43,569 nt of DNA from an uncultured Oscillospiraceae bacterium (GTDB taxonomy: Bacteria > Bacillota > Clostridia > Oscillospirales > Oscillospiraceae): NCBI GenBank assembly GCA_910585735.1, contig CAJUEU010000014.1, positions 1 through 43,569 of the forward strand, given 5' to 3'. The notes beneath the pieces were generated by a model, which did not search any database, was not told where the DNA came from, and saw only the letters and a program-made list of their open reading frames with translations. Shown here piece by piece: positions 31,562 through 38,633 of this stretch; position 1 is the stretch's first letter, and each line of letters begins with the position of its first letter. The position numbers and the translations under genes were made by a program.

Positions 31562-32620
31562 TCAGCTCATCTTGCGGCGGAGCTGGTCCGGGTTGTCGGC
31601 ATAAAGCAGAGCGGTGTCGGCGGTGATCCGTCCGGTGTGGTAAAGGTTCAGGATGGACTGGTCCATGGAGATCATTCCCTCGTCGGCCCCGGCGGTAATG
31701 GCCGAGTCGATCTGGTGGGTCTTGGAATCCCGGATCAGGCTGCGGATAGCCGGGTTGATGTGCATGATCTCAAAGGCGGGGACCAGTCCCCCGGTCACAT
31801 CGGGCAGAAGCTGCTGGGATACCACAGTGTCCAGCACCATACCCAGCTGGGTGCGGACCTGGCCCTGCTGCTGAGGGGGAAAAGAGTCCACAATACGGTC
31901 GATGGTGTTCACCGCTCCCTTGGTGTGGAGGGTAGCGATGAGCAGGTGGCCGGTCTCGGCCGCCGTCATAGCGGTGCGGATGGTCTCGTGATCCCGCATC
32001 TCCCCCAGAAGGATCACGTCGGGCGCCTGCCGCAGACAGGCGCGAAGGGCGGAGAGATAATCCAGGGTATCCGTGGCGATCTCACGCTGGGAGACAATGC
32101 TTCGTTGATTGCGGTGGAGGTACTCGATGGGGTCTTCAAGAGTGATGATATGGGCCTCCCGGGTGCGGTTGATCCGGTCGATGAGGCAGGCCTGGGTAGT
32201 GGACTTTCCACTGCCCGCTGTGCCCGTGACCAGGAGCATGCCATGCTGAACGTCGGCCAGGTCCATGACCTCCTTGGGGATCCCAAGCTCCAAATAGCTG
32301 GGGATATCGAAGGCCACCACCCGCACCACCGCGGCCAAAGAGCCCCGCTGCCGGTAGGCGTTGACCCGGAAGCGGGCCAAACCGGGCACCGAGAAGGAGA
32401 AATCGTCGTCCCCCTGGCTGAGAAAACGGTCCATAGGCCGGTCAGCCCGGGCAAAGAGGTCCGCGATCAGCTTACTGGTCTCCCGGGGAAAGACCTTCTC
32501 CTCACTGATCGGCACGATATGCTTGTCCTGCTTTTCGCTGACCTGTCCGCCGGCCACGATAAACAGGTCGGAGGCTCCGTCCTGCACCGCCCGCTTTAAA
32601 TAATCCATCAATTCCGCCAT
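31562..32620 (-). CDS. pilT: Type IV pilus retraction ATPase (PilT-like)
   Basis: PilT is a hexameric ATPase that powers pilus disassembly and twitching. The 352 residues have a Walker A motif GTAGSGKST (133-141), the aspartate-box region IITLEDPIEYLH, a Walker B-type VILLGEMRDHETI, the histidine box LLIATLHTKGA, and AIRSLIRD, close to the AIRNLIRE retraction motif of PilT. A ribosome binding site (GGGGAGA) precedes the ATG at 32620; a longer frame to 32650 is less likely. It is the last gene of a pilus-like cluster in which no PilB assembly ATPase is visible. Confidence 0.9.
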   Translation of the reverse strand: MAELMDYLKRAVQDGASDLFIVAGGQVSEKQDKHIVPISEEKVFPRETSKLIADLFARADRPMDRFLSQGDDDFSFSVPGLARFRVNAYRQRGSLAAVVRVVAFDIPSYLELGIPKEVMDLADVQHGMLLVTGTAGSGKSTTQACLIDRINRTREAHIITLEDPIEYLHRNQRSIVSQREIATDTLDYLSALRACLRQAPDVILLGEMRDHETIRTAMTAAETGHLLIATLHTKGAVNTIDRIVDSFPPQQQGQVRTQLGMVLDTVVSQQLLPDVTGGLVPAFEIMHINPAIRSLIRDSKTHQIDSAITAGADEGMISMDQSILNLYHTGRITADTALLYADNPDQLRRKMS

Positions 32621-32659
32621 GTCGGTTCTCCCCTTTTCTCTATAAATCAAACATTTCCT

Positions 32660-33109
32660 TTACTCAAACAGATCGTCCTCACCGTTCCAAAAGCCGGGGG
32701 CGTCGTCGATCTCCCAGTCCCCCACATTCGCCAACTGCCAGCGAAGAACGGTAAAGTCATTGGTCCCCCGGACCTCTACCGCCACCTGGAGCTCCTGCGT
32801 CTCCGAAAGCGGAACCGCGTAGGTGCAGATCTGCTCCACCCGCTCCGTCGTGTGGGAAACGGATGTCTCCACCTCCACCCCCGCCGGCAGTTCTCCATGC
32901 CGCAGACGGGCCAGAAGCTCCTGTGCCTTGCAGTCGGCGGCATAATAGGCCTCCACCGCCTCGGCGGTGGCATCGCCCAGCCGCTGGTCGGCCCGGACGG
33001 TGGAGAGGCTCAGAAGGGCAAACACGGTAAGGCAGAGGACCGCAAATATGGTGAGCAAGGAAGCGCCTCCTGTAACAGGAGGTGAAAAGCTCTTATCCTT
33101 GTCAGCCAT
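32660..33109 (-). CDS. Pseudopilin-like membrane protein
   Basis: The 149-residue product has a charged N-terminus, one membrane helix (about residues 18-38, SLLTIFAVLCLTVFALLSLSTV), then a soluble domain rich in glutamate and aspartate. The helix followed by ADQRLGDATAEAVEAYYAADCKAQELL resembles PilX or TadE-type minor pilins. There is no normal prepilin cleavage motif. The ATG at 33109 overlaps the upstream gene stop by eight bases. No named family is recognised. The role as a minor pilin is inferred from the neighbours. Confidence 0.7.
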   Translation of the reverse strand: MADKDKSFSPPVTGGASLLTIFAVLCLTVFALLSLSTVRADQRLGDATAEAVEAYYAADCKAQELLARLRHGELPAGVEVETSVSHTTERVEQICTYAVPLSETQELQVAVEVRGTNDFTVLRWQLANVGDWEIDDAPGFWNGEDDLFE

Positions 33110-33533
33110 GGCCACTCCCTCCCTTCTGCCAGGTGATCTCCAGGCGGAACAGCTCGGTGTCGCTCTCCTCATCCCGGCACCATACAGCAGCCTTCCCCAG
33201 GCCGGGAAAGCCGGAATCCACCAGGCCGGCCCCCACGGTGTAACGCATGGTATCTTCCGCCGGGTTCCAGTTCTTGTCATAGTCCAGCATCAGGCTGTTT
33301 TCCTCATAGCTCTGGGCCTCCAGAAGCCTTGCCGCCTCCTGAAAGTCGCCGCCGGTGTGCCGAAGGACCTCGGCCACCGACTGGCAGGCCACGGCAGCCC
33401 TGTCCCGGGCCTCTCCATCCCGGGAGAGCCGGTCTGATTTCACAAAAGCCTGGAGGCAGAGAGCGGCGGCCAAAGCGAACACCAGGCTCATGACCATAAG
33501 CTCCATCAGGGCCAGGGGCGCTTTCTTCCTCAT
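33102..33533 (-). CDS. Pilin-like protein
   Basis: The 143-residue product starts MRKKAPLALMELMVMSLVFALAAA, a basic tip followed by a hydrophobic helix containing a glutamate, like the type IV pilin start but lacking the usual glycine before the cleavage point. The remaining domain contains NSLMLDYDKNWNP and DTELFRLEITWQ. The pattern matches pilin-like proteins in clostridial pilus clusters. Its ATG overlaps the DUF4860-like gene (ATGA). Whether it is cleaved by a prepilin peptidase cannot be told from sequence. Confidence 0.7.
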   Translation of the reverse strand: MRKKAPLALMELMVMSLVFALAAALCLQAFVKSDRLSRDGEARDRAAVACQSVAEVLRHTGGDFQEAARLLEAQSYEENSLMLDYDKNWNPAEDTMRYTVGAGLVDSGFPGLGKAAVWCRDEESDTELFRLEITWQKGGSGHG

Positions 33534-34018
33534 GCCGCTCCCCCCTCTCCACCGCGCAGGGACAGATACAGGGTAGTGACCTCTCCCTGGGGATCCAGCA
33601 GATCCACCTTGAGAAGGCCATCCTCCAGCGAAAGGCGCATCCAATCGCAAGGCATGACCTTCTCCCCATCCCCGGGGGCCATATCCAGGCCGGCCTCGGA
33701 ATAGAGCTCCATGAGATAACCGTCGTGATAATAGACCCGGGTAAGGTACTCCTCGTCCTCCCCGTCCTTCAGCACCAGAGCTTTTACCCCACCAAAGGTC
33801 TCCAGGCTTACGCTGCCCGCGGCGTCAGCCTGGCGGACGCGGGTGGCCACGTACTGGACGCAGGTCCTGCGGTCATAGGCCTCCCGGTCCCGCTCCGTCA
33901 CACGGCGGTAGGCCTCCGCCCCGGCCAACAGGACCGTAAGCACGCACGCCGCGAAGATCCCGAACAGCAGCAGGGCCGCCAGGGTATCTATATGGTGTTG
34001 TGTCCCTTGTCTTTTCAT
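33530..34018 (-). CDS. DUF4860-like pilus-associated protein
   Basis: The 162-residue product has a membrane helix (about residues 12-34, TLAALLLFGIFAACVLTVLLAGA) and then a soluble domain with TCVQYVATRVRQAD and VKALVLKDGEDEEYLTRVYYHDGYLMELYSE. I believe this matches DUF4860, found in clostridial pilus-like clusters, of unknown function; the assignment is from memory. It overlaps both neighbours by four bases, so the genes are translationally coupled. Confidence 0.7.
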   Translation of the reverse strand: MKRQGTQHHIDTLAALLLFGIFAACVLTVLLAGAEAYRRVTERDREAYDRRTCVQYVATRVRQADAAGSVSLETFGGVKALVLKDGEDEEYLTRVYYHDGYLMELYSEAGLDMAPGDGEKVMPCDWMRLSLEDGLLKVDLLDPQGEVTTLYLSLRGGEGGAA

Positions 34019-34341
34019 TTCGTATCTTCCAATACTGTAATATCGGGCATAAGGTTGGAGGCAAAAATGTTGTAATAGACCGTGTACCGGGTCTCATCCA
34101 CCTGAATGCCGTAGCGCTCTTTGAGGTAATTCAAATCGGAGGGGTAACTCCCCTCGGCGGCGTAACAGGCCACGCAGGCCCGGCGGAGGGCCTCCTCCAG
34201 CTGCCGCTTGCTCTCCCCCCGGCTGTCCTCCTCCAGACCGTTCACCGCCCCGGTGAACGCCATCAGGAGCGCTACCGCCAGGAACGGCAGGAGCATGGCC
34301 TGAAGCAGGCCGCCTAACGCGCGCATTGACCGCTTTCTCAT
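34015..34341 (-). CDS. Small pilin-like protein
   Basis: The 108-residue product has a basic N-terminus, a hydrophobic helix (about 11-30), then a soluble part with ACVACYAAEGSYPSDLNYL and YTVYYNIFASNLMPDI. The Y/P/L pattern is typical of small pilin-like proteins found beside pilC in Clostridia. No classic prepilin peptidase site is seen. The ATG is four bases after the pilC stop and its ribosome binding site (GGGTGAG) lies over that stop. A TTG at 34353 is a less likely start. Confidence 0.7.
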   Translation of the reverse strand: MRKRSMRALGGLLQAMLLPFLAVALLMAFTGAVNGLEEDSRGESKRQLEEALRRACVACYAAEGSYPSDLNYLKERYGIQVDETRYTVYYNIFASNLMPDITVLEDTK

Positions 34342-34345
34342 AGGC

Positions 34346-35386
34346 TCACCCAATAACGGCCATGATGCGGGTCAGGGGCAGCATCACGGAGAGAAGGATC
34401 AATCCCACCAAAACAGAACACACCAGCACCAAGGCGGGCTCCACCCGGCTCACCGCACCCTCCAAAGCGTTTTCACCTTCCTCAGAGAGCTTCGCGGCGG
34501 TCCGCTTCATGGCAGCGTCAGCCGCGCCGCTGCGCTGGCCCAGCTCCACCAGACGGCTATCCCCCGCCGAGAGGATCCCGCTGTCCCGCAGGGCCTCCCC
34601 CAGGCTGGAGCCGTTGTCCAGCCGGACACGGCAGTCCACACACCGGGCGGCGGCGCCGGGAGCGTCCTCCATGAGCCTCTCCGCCATGTCCAATGCCTCC
34701 TCCACAGGAAGACCGCTCTCCATCGCCATGGAGAGGGCCTGGACCAGCCGGGCGTTGTTCAGCTTCCGGGAAAGTCCTCTGTCTCCCCAGCGCTTCCGCC
34801 AGGTGGTCATCACCTTGTCCCGGAAGGACTCTACCCCGGCAAAAAGCACCAGGAACAGGACCGCCAGAGCCAGCAGGGCCCAAAGCACGGGCATAGCTCC
34901 ATCCAACCAGCGGCCAATGGTCAGCAAACCTCCGGCCACGCCAGTGAGCCGGGAACCCAGGGAGGCATAGACATCATCAAAAACAGGCAGGACCTTCACC
35001 AGCAAAACCCCGATGACAGTGAGCATCAGCATCAGCATCACCGCGGGATAGAGCAGAGCGCTTTTCACCCGCCGCTCCAGGCGGGCCCGGCTCTCATAAT
35101 AATCGGACAAGGCGGACAAGGCCTCCTCGGTCCTGCCCGAGCGCTCACCCACCTCAACCAGACCGCAGACATAAGACGGAAAGGCCCCGGTCTCCCGGAA
35201 AGCCTCGGCCAGACCTGCGCCATCGTCCATCTTACGTGCCAGGGTGGAAAGCAGCTCCTTTTCCTCTCCCCGGCCACCCTGGGCCATGAGAGACAGTCCA
35301 TCGGCCACGCTGACGCCGGCATGGAGCAGCATGGACAGCTCCAGGGACAACGCGGATATTTCAGAATTGGATAATTTCGTTTTCAT
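34346..35386 (-). CDS. pilC: Type II secretion/type IV pilus inner membrane platform (PilC/GspF)
   Basis: The 346-residue product is a GspF/PilC platform protein with two repeated F domains (about 10-130 and 215-340) and three membrane helices (near 105-130, 160-185 and 320-342). Conserved segments include LHAGVSVADGLSLMAQGG, VCGLVEVGERSGRTEEAL and LVELGQRSGAADAAM. It anchors the pilus motor ATPases at the membrane. It is the first gene of the cluster and is preceded by a terminator hairpin at 35425-35459. Confidence 0.92.
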   Translation of the reverse strand: MKTKLSNSEISALSLELSMLLHAGVSVADGLSLMAQGGRGEEKELLSTLARKMDDGAGLAEAFRETGAFPSYVCGLVEVGERSGRTEEALSALSDYYESRARLERRVKSALLYPAVMLMLMLTVIGVLLVKVLPVFDDVYASLGSRLTGVAGGLLTIGRWLDGAMPVLWALLALAVLFLVLFAGVESFRDKVMTTWRKRWGDRGLSRKLNNARLVQALSMAMESGLPVEEALDMAERLMEDAPGAAARCVDCRVRLDNGSSLGEALRDSGILSAGDSRLVELGQRSGAADAAMKRTAAKLSEEGENALEGAVSRVEPALVLVCSVLVGLILLSVMLPLTRIMAVIG

Positions 35387-35424
35387 GGTCTCAGCCTTTC
35401 CGTCTTCTGTGGTAAAAGCCGCAA

Positions 35425-35459
35425 AAAATGGGCTTACGGTATGACCGTAAGCCCATTTT
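35425..35459 (-). terminator. Terminator hairpin between the transglutaminase gene and pilC
   Basis: A 15-base perfect stem (35426-35440 with 35444-35458, containing GGGCTTACGG) with a 3-base loop. On the minus strand a T6 run follows. It ends the transglutaminase message; a TATAAT at 35472-35467 upstream of it could make it an attenuator for pilC instead. Confidence 0.75.
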
Positions 35460-35516
35460 AACGCAAATTATAGCTTTCGTAAAGACTTTTTTTACCACAT
35501 ATAGAAAAAATTCGAT

Positions 35517-36509
35517 TTAGAAGAAATTCTGGGCGGTGTAATTCTTGCCGTCGCCGATATATTTCATAATGGTCTCGCTCCCTTTTCCCGAAGAGGCGAA
35601 GGTGGGATCCATCCGCTGCCAGGCAGCGCCATCAAAGAAAATCGCCCCGTCCACCCAGCCGGACTCCTCGGTCCAGACACTGATCCAAGCGTGATAGGCC
35701 TTACCGGCATAACCCACCACCAGCTTACAGGGGACCTCCTGGCTGCGGAGCATGCCGGTCATCAAAGCGGCGTAGTCAAAGCAAATCCCTGTTTTAGCCT
35801 CCAGTACCTCGTCCAGCACGGGCACGTAACCGCTGGGAACAGTGGCAGCCTTGTTCTTGTCGTAGGTCAGGTTCTCCACCACGAAGTCATAGACCTTCTC
35901 CACCTTCTTCAGGGTGTCGGTCTCCCCCTTCAGCAGCTCCTCCGCCTTAGCCAGGGTATCCTCCGCCTCAGCATAGTCCACGAACTGGTTGGGCCGGAGA
36001 AAGGGGGCAAACTCGTCCTTCAGTTCCGCGGTAAAGGTAACGCTGAGGGACACCAGGTACTTGGTATCCTTTGGGTCTGCCAGCTTCTTCTCATAGACCT
36101 TTACCGTGTAATCCCCGCTGCCGTCGGGCAGAGGGAAGGCGACCCACTCCCCCTGGGAAATATAATAGGTGTACTTGCTGGTGGGGCCGGCCACCTGCAC
36201 CCGCAGGACCTTATCCGACTGGGCGGTAAACCGAACCATCACATAGCCGTCCCGGCTGTTAGAGTAGTCCACCTCAGCCTTGCTGTTCTTTTTAACAGCG
36301 GTGCCCGAGGCCACGGGAGCGGTCCCCTCCGGCAAGGCCGGGGCGGCAGCCAAAGCCACCAGTTCAGGCCCCAGATCCACCATACCGCCGCTAAGCTCGA
36401 CAGCGGCCAGACCGGGCAGGTCCTCGTCAGGCAGTTGGGCGGAAGAAGCGCAGCCGGTCAGCAACAGAGCCGTCAGCAGACCAGTCAGGGTCCGTTTCCA
36501 ATTTTTCAT
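35517..36509 (-). CDS. Transglutaminase-like lipoprotein
   Basis: The 330-residue product begins with a lipoprotein signal (LLLTGC, lipidated C20), then a low-complexity part, an immunoglobulin-like domain (about 80-165), and a transglutaminase core (about 195-305) with the catalytic cysteine in TGICFDYA (C243), histidine in YHAWISVW (H273) and aspartate in MDPTF (D301). All three residues are present, so cysteine-protease or transamidase activity at the cell surface is possible. The substrate is unknown. Start ATG at 36509 has GAGG eight bases upstream; a longer frame to 36581 would place extra basic residues ahead of the signal and is rejected. Confidence 0.9.
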   Translation of the reverse strand: MKNWKRTLTGLLTALLLTGCASSAQLPDEDLPGLAAVELSGGMVDLGPELVALAAAPALPEGTAPVASGTAVKKNSKAEVDYSNSRDGYVMVRFTAQSDKVLRVQVAGPTSKYTYYISQGEWVAFPLPDGSGDYTVKVYEKKLADPKDTKYLVSLSVTFTAELKDEFAPFLRPNQFVDYAEAEDTLAKAEELLKGETDTLKKVEKVYDFVVENLTYDKNKAATVPSGYVPVLDEVLEAKTGICFDYAALMTGMLRSQEVPCKLVVGYAGKAYHAWISVWTEESGWVDGAIFFDGAAWQRMDPTFASSGKGSETIMKYIGDGKNYTAQNFF

Positions 36510-36790
36510 ATACAGCACCTCATTTTCAGTCTCTATGGGGCGTCGGCGCCGCCCTTCTTGGGGCCGATATGGAACCCGCAATGGGGGCCACCCCTACTAA
36601 TTCATGCTCAGTATAGCACACCGCCCCAGAAAAAGGAAGTACTTTTTTGAAAATATTTTTCTTTTTCTTTGCTTTTATGTAACCGCTTTTCTTGTACACG
36701 CTCGCCCGGGCTCCATTTCCTTTTTCACACACGCATGCTTTTTATGGAAAATTTCTATCTGTTTTCTCCTTTTTCTTCCAATTCGGAACC

Positions 36791-36814
36791 ATCGTTCATG
36801 ACAGCACGAACGAT
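36791..36814. promoter_or_regulatory. Inverted repeat upstream of the XRE promoter
   Basis: ATCGTTC (36791-36797) and GAACGAT (36808-36814) are perfect inverted repeats with a 10-base gap, eight bases upstream of the -35. It could be a site for the XRE protein itself. Confidence 0.4.
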
Positions 36815-36821
36815 AGATGGA

Positions 36822-36849
36822 TTCAAAATTTTTCCAGGGAGGATATAAT
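36822..36849 (+). promoter_or_regulatory. Promoter of the XRE regulator
   Basis: TTCAAA (36822-36827) and TATAAT (36844-36849) are separated by 16 bases, 19 bases ahead of the start codon. Confidence 0.65.
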
Positions 36850-36868
36850 ATATTAGAGGTGAAAGGAA

Positions 36869-37213
36869 ATGCCAAATACTGGCCTATCAGAACTTGGCTC
36901 CCACTTGAAAGCAACTCGAAATGACCGCGGCTTCACCTTGGAGCAATTGGCAGAGGTCTCTGGGCTTTCCGCGCGGCATATCGCCAACATCGAAAAGGGC
37001 GACGTAAATCCATCCTTTGAGGTGCTGGTCACCATCGCCAAGGTTCTTGATCTATCCTTTGACGCGCTGTTCTTCCCGGCCAGCGGCCAGACTGAGGCTG
37101 AGCTTCAGGAGCTCACCGGGTTATATTTGAGCTGCCCGGAGCAGGGGCGGCGGCTGATCTTAGCTTCCGTTCATGCCATCGCCAAAGAGCTGACCCAGCA
37201 AAACCAGGTCTGA
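36869..37213 (+). CDS. XRE family transcriptional regulator
   Basis: The 114-residue product has a single Cro/C1-type helix-turn-helix (about residues 10-65: LGSHLKATRNDRGFTLEQLAEVSGLS, then ANIEKGDVNPSFEVLVTIAKVL) and a short helical C-terminal part. It probably binds DNA as a dimer. GAGGTGAAAGGAA precedes the ATG. The target is unknown; the inverted repeat ahead of its promoter is a candidate autoregulatory site. It may or may not relate to the signalling genes downstream. Confidence 0.85.
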   Translation: MPNTGLSELGSHLKATRNDRGFTLEQLAEVSGLSARHIANIEKGDVNPSFEVLVTIAKVLDLSFDALFFPASGQTEAELQELTGLYLSCPEQGRRLILASVHAIAKELTQQNQV

Positions 37214-37404
37214 CACCCGGAAGTCCACATTGCCGGACTGATTTTTACATAATAACACAACAAAGTATGAAATATTAAAAAACCATTGTTGCAAAAAAGG
37301 GGAAAATGTGATATTTTAGTATAATATAAAGTATTCATGTTTTTTAGTCACTCTGTACGCTCAATGTTCTCTTGACCTATTTTATGTGGGGGGAGTCCTG
37401 CAAG

Positions 37405-38601
37405 GTGTCTTTGTCTGAATTACATGTAAATATGCTGGGGGAGTTCTCTCTGGCGAGCGGTGGCGCCGAGATCAACGACGGGGCCAACCGTTCCCGGAAG
37501 ATCTGGCTTCTTTTGGCGTACATCATATATAACCGTAACCGGCCTGTCGCGCCTGAGGAGCTCTACACCCTTCTTTGGGAAGAGGAGGAAAGCTCCTCCA
37601 ATCCGGGTAACGCTCTCAAGACCATGTTCCACCGCTTGAGAAACCTGCTCAATGAGTTGTATCCCCACGGCGGCCGGGACCTTATCGTCCGCCGGGAAGG
37701 CGCCTATGCCTGGAACACCGAGGTTCCGCTCACCCTGGATATTGACCGCTTTGACCAGCTTGCCCAGACCGGCCTGAAGGCTAAGGACCCAACAAAAAAG
37801 CTGGACCATTACATGGAGGCCCTGTCTTTGTACAGAGGGGACTTCCTGGATAAAATGTCCTCAGAGACCTGGGTGGTCCCCATTTCCGCCTACTATCATA
37901 GCCTCTATGTTCAGATGGCTCTGGAAGCCCTTCCCCTTCTGGAGGAGCGGGAGCGTTGGACAGACATGACTCAGCTCTGCCGAAATGTGTTGGCCCAAGA
38001 GCCCTACATGGAGGGAATCTACTGCCACCTGATGAACGCCCTGCTGCGGCAGGGGGAATTCCAAAAGGCCGTCAAGGTTTACGAGTCTATGAGCGAGCTG
38101 CTGCTGTCCAGCTTCGGCATCATGCCCTCCGACAAGGCCAGAAATCTTTACCGGGAGGCCATTCGCACGGTGAACGACCGCACCGTGTCCTCCGGCTTCA
38201 TCTTGGAGCAACTTCGTGAAAGCTCAGCCGCCCAGGGCGCTTTGATCTGCGACTATGACATCTTTAAAGTTATTTACCATTCTGTAGCCCGCTCGGTAGG
38301 CCGAAGCGGGGATGCGGTCCATCTGGCCCTCATCTCGGTGGACGGAGAAGACGGGTCTCCCCTGTCCCGCCGAAGCCTGGACCGGGTCGTGGAAAACCTT
38401 CAGGATCTGATCCGCTCCTGCCTGCGCCGGGGAGACGTGGTGTCCCGGTGCAGCGTGTCTCAGTTTATCATGCTTCTCCCCCACGCCAACTACGAAAACA
38501 GCCGTATGATCTGCGAGCGGATCGTCAAGGCCTTTCGCCGGGCCTACCCCCACTCCCCCGCGCTCCTGCATACCTCCATTCATCCTCTGGAGCCCAACTG
38601 A
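37405..38601 (+). CDS. BTAD-type transcriptional regulator with degenerate GGDEF-like tail
   Basis: The 398-residue product begins with a winged-helix OmpR-like DNA-binding domain (about 1-95: LHVNMLGEFSL, RSRKIWLLLAYIIYNRNRPVAPEEL), then a bacterial transcriptional activation (BTAD) helical repeat domain (about 100-245: FDQLAQTGLKA to EAIRTVNDR). The last 130 residues (about 270-398) look like a GGDEF fold in which the signature is replaced by CSVSQF, so it should be inactive as a cyclase. GTG at 37405 has GGGGGGAG nine bases upstream. ATG at 37384 and TTG at 37372 have no such site and are rejected. Downstream genes are co-oriented and may be its operon or target. Confidence 0.8.
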   Translation: MSLSELHVNMLGEFSLASGGAEINDGANRSRKIWLLLAYIIYNRNRPVAPEELYTLLWEEEESSSNPGNALKTMFHRLRNLLNELYPHGGRDLIVRREGAYAWNTEVPLTLDIDRFDQLAQTGLKAKDPTKKLDHYMEALSLYRGDFLDKMSSETWVVPISAYYHSLYVQMALEALPLLEERERWTDMTQLCRNVLAQEPYMEGIYCHLMNALLRQGEFQKAVKVYESMSELLLSSFGIMPSDKARNLYREAIRTVNDRTVSSGFILEQLRESSAAQGALICDYDIFKVIYHSVARSVGRSGDAVHLALISVDGEDGSPLSRRSLDRVVENLQDLIRSCLRRGDVVSRCSVSQFIMLLPHANYENSRMICERIVKAFRRAYPHSPALLHTSIHPLEPN

Positions 38602-38633
38602 CTCAGTTCAAACCGCAAAGGATGTGAACTCCA

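Larger units (their letters stand above)
36510..36868. other. Intergenic region between divergent genes
   Basis: No gene is supported in these 359 bases; short open frames here lack ribosome binding sites and protein-like composition. The part next to the transglutaminase gene forms a GC-rich leader with a possible -10 TATACT (minus, 36615-36610). The rest is AT-rich and holds the inverted repeat and promoter listed for the XRE gene. Confidence 0.6.

Noticed and set aside
36526..36732. 68-codon lysine-rich minus frame upstream of the transglutaminase gene
   Set aside because: Composition follows the AT-rich promoter region, with no ribosome binding site.
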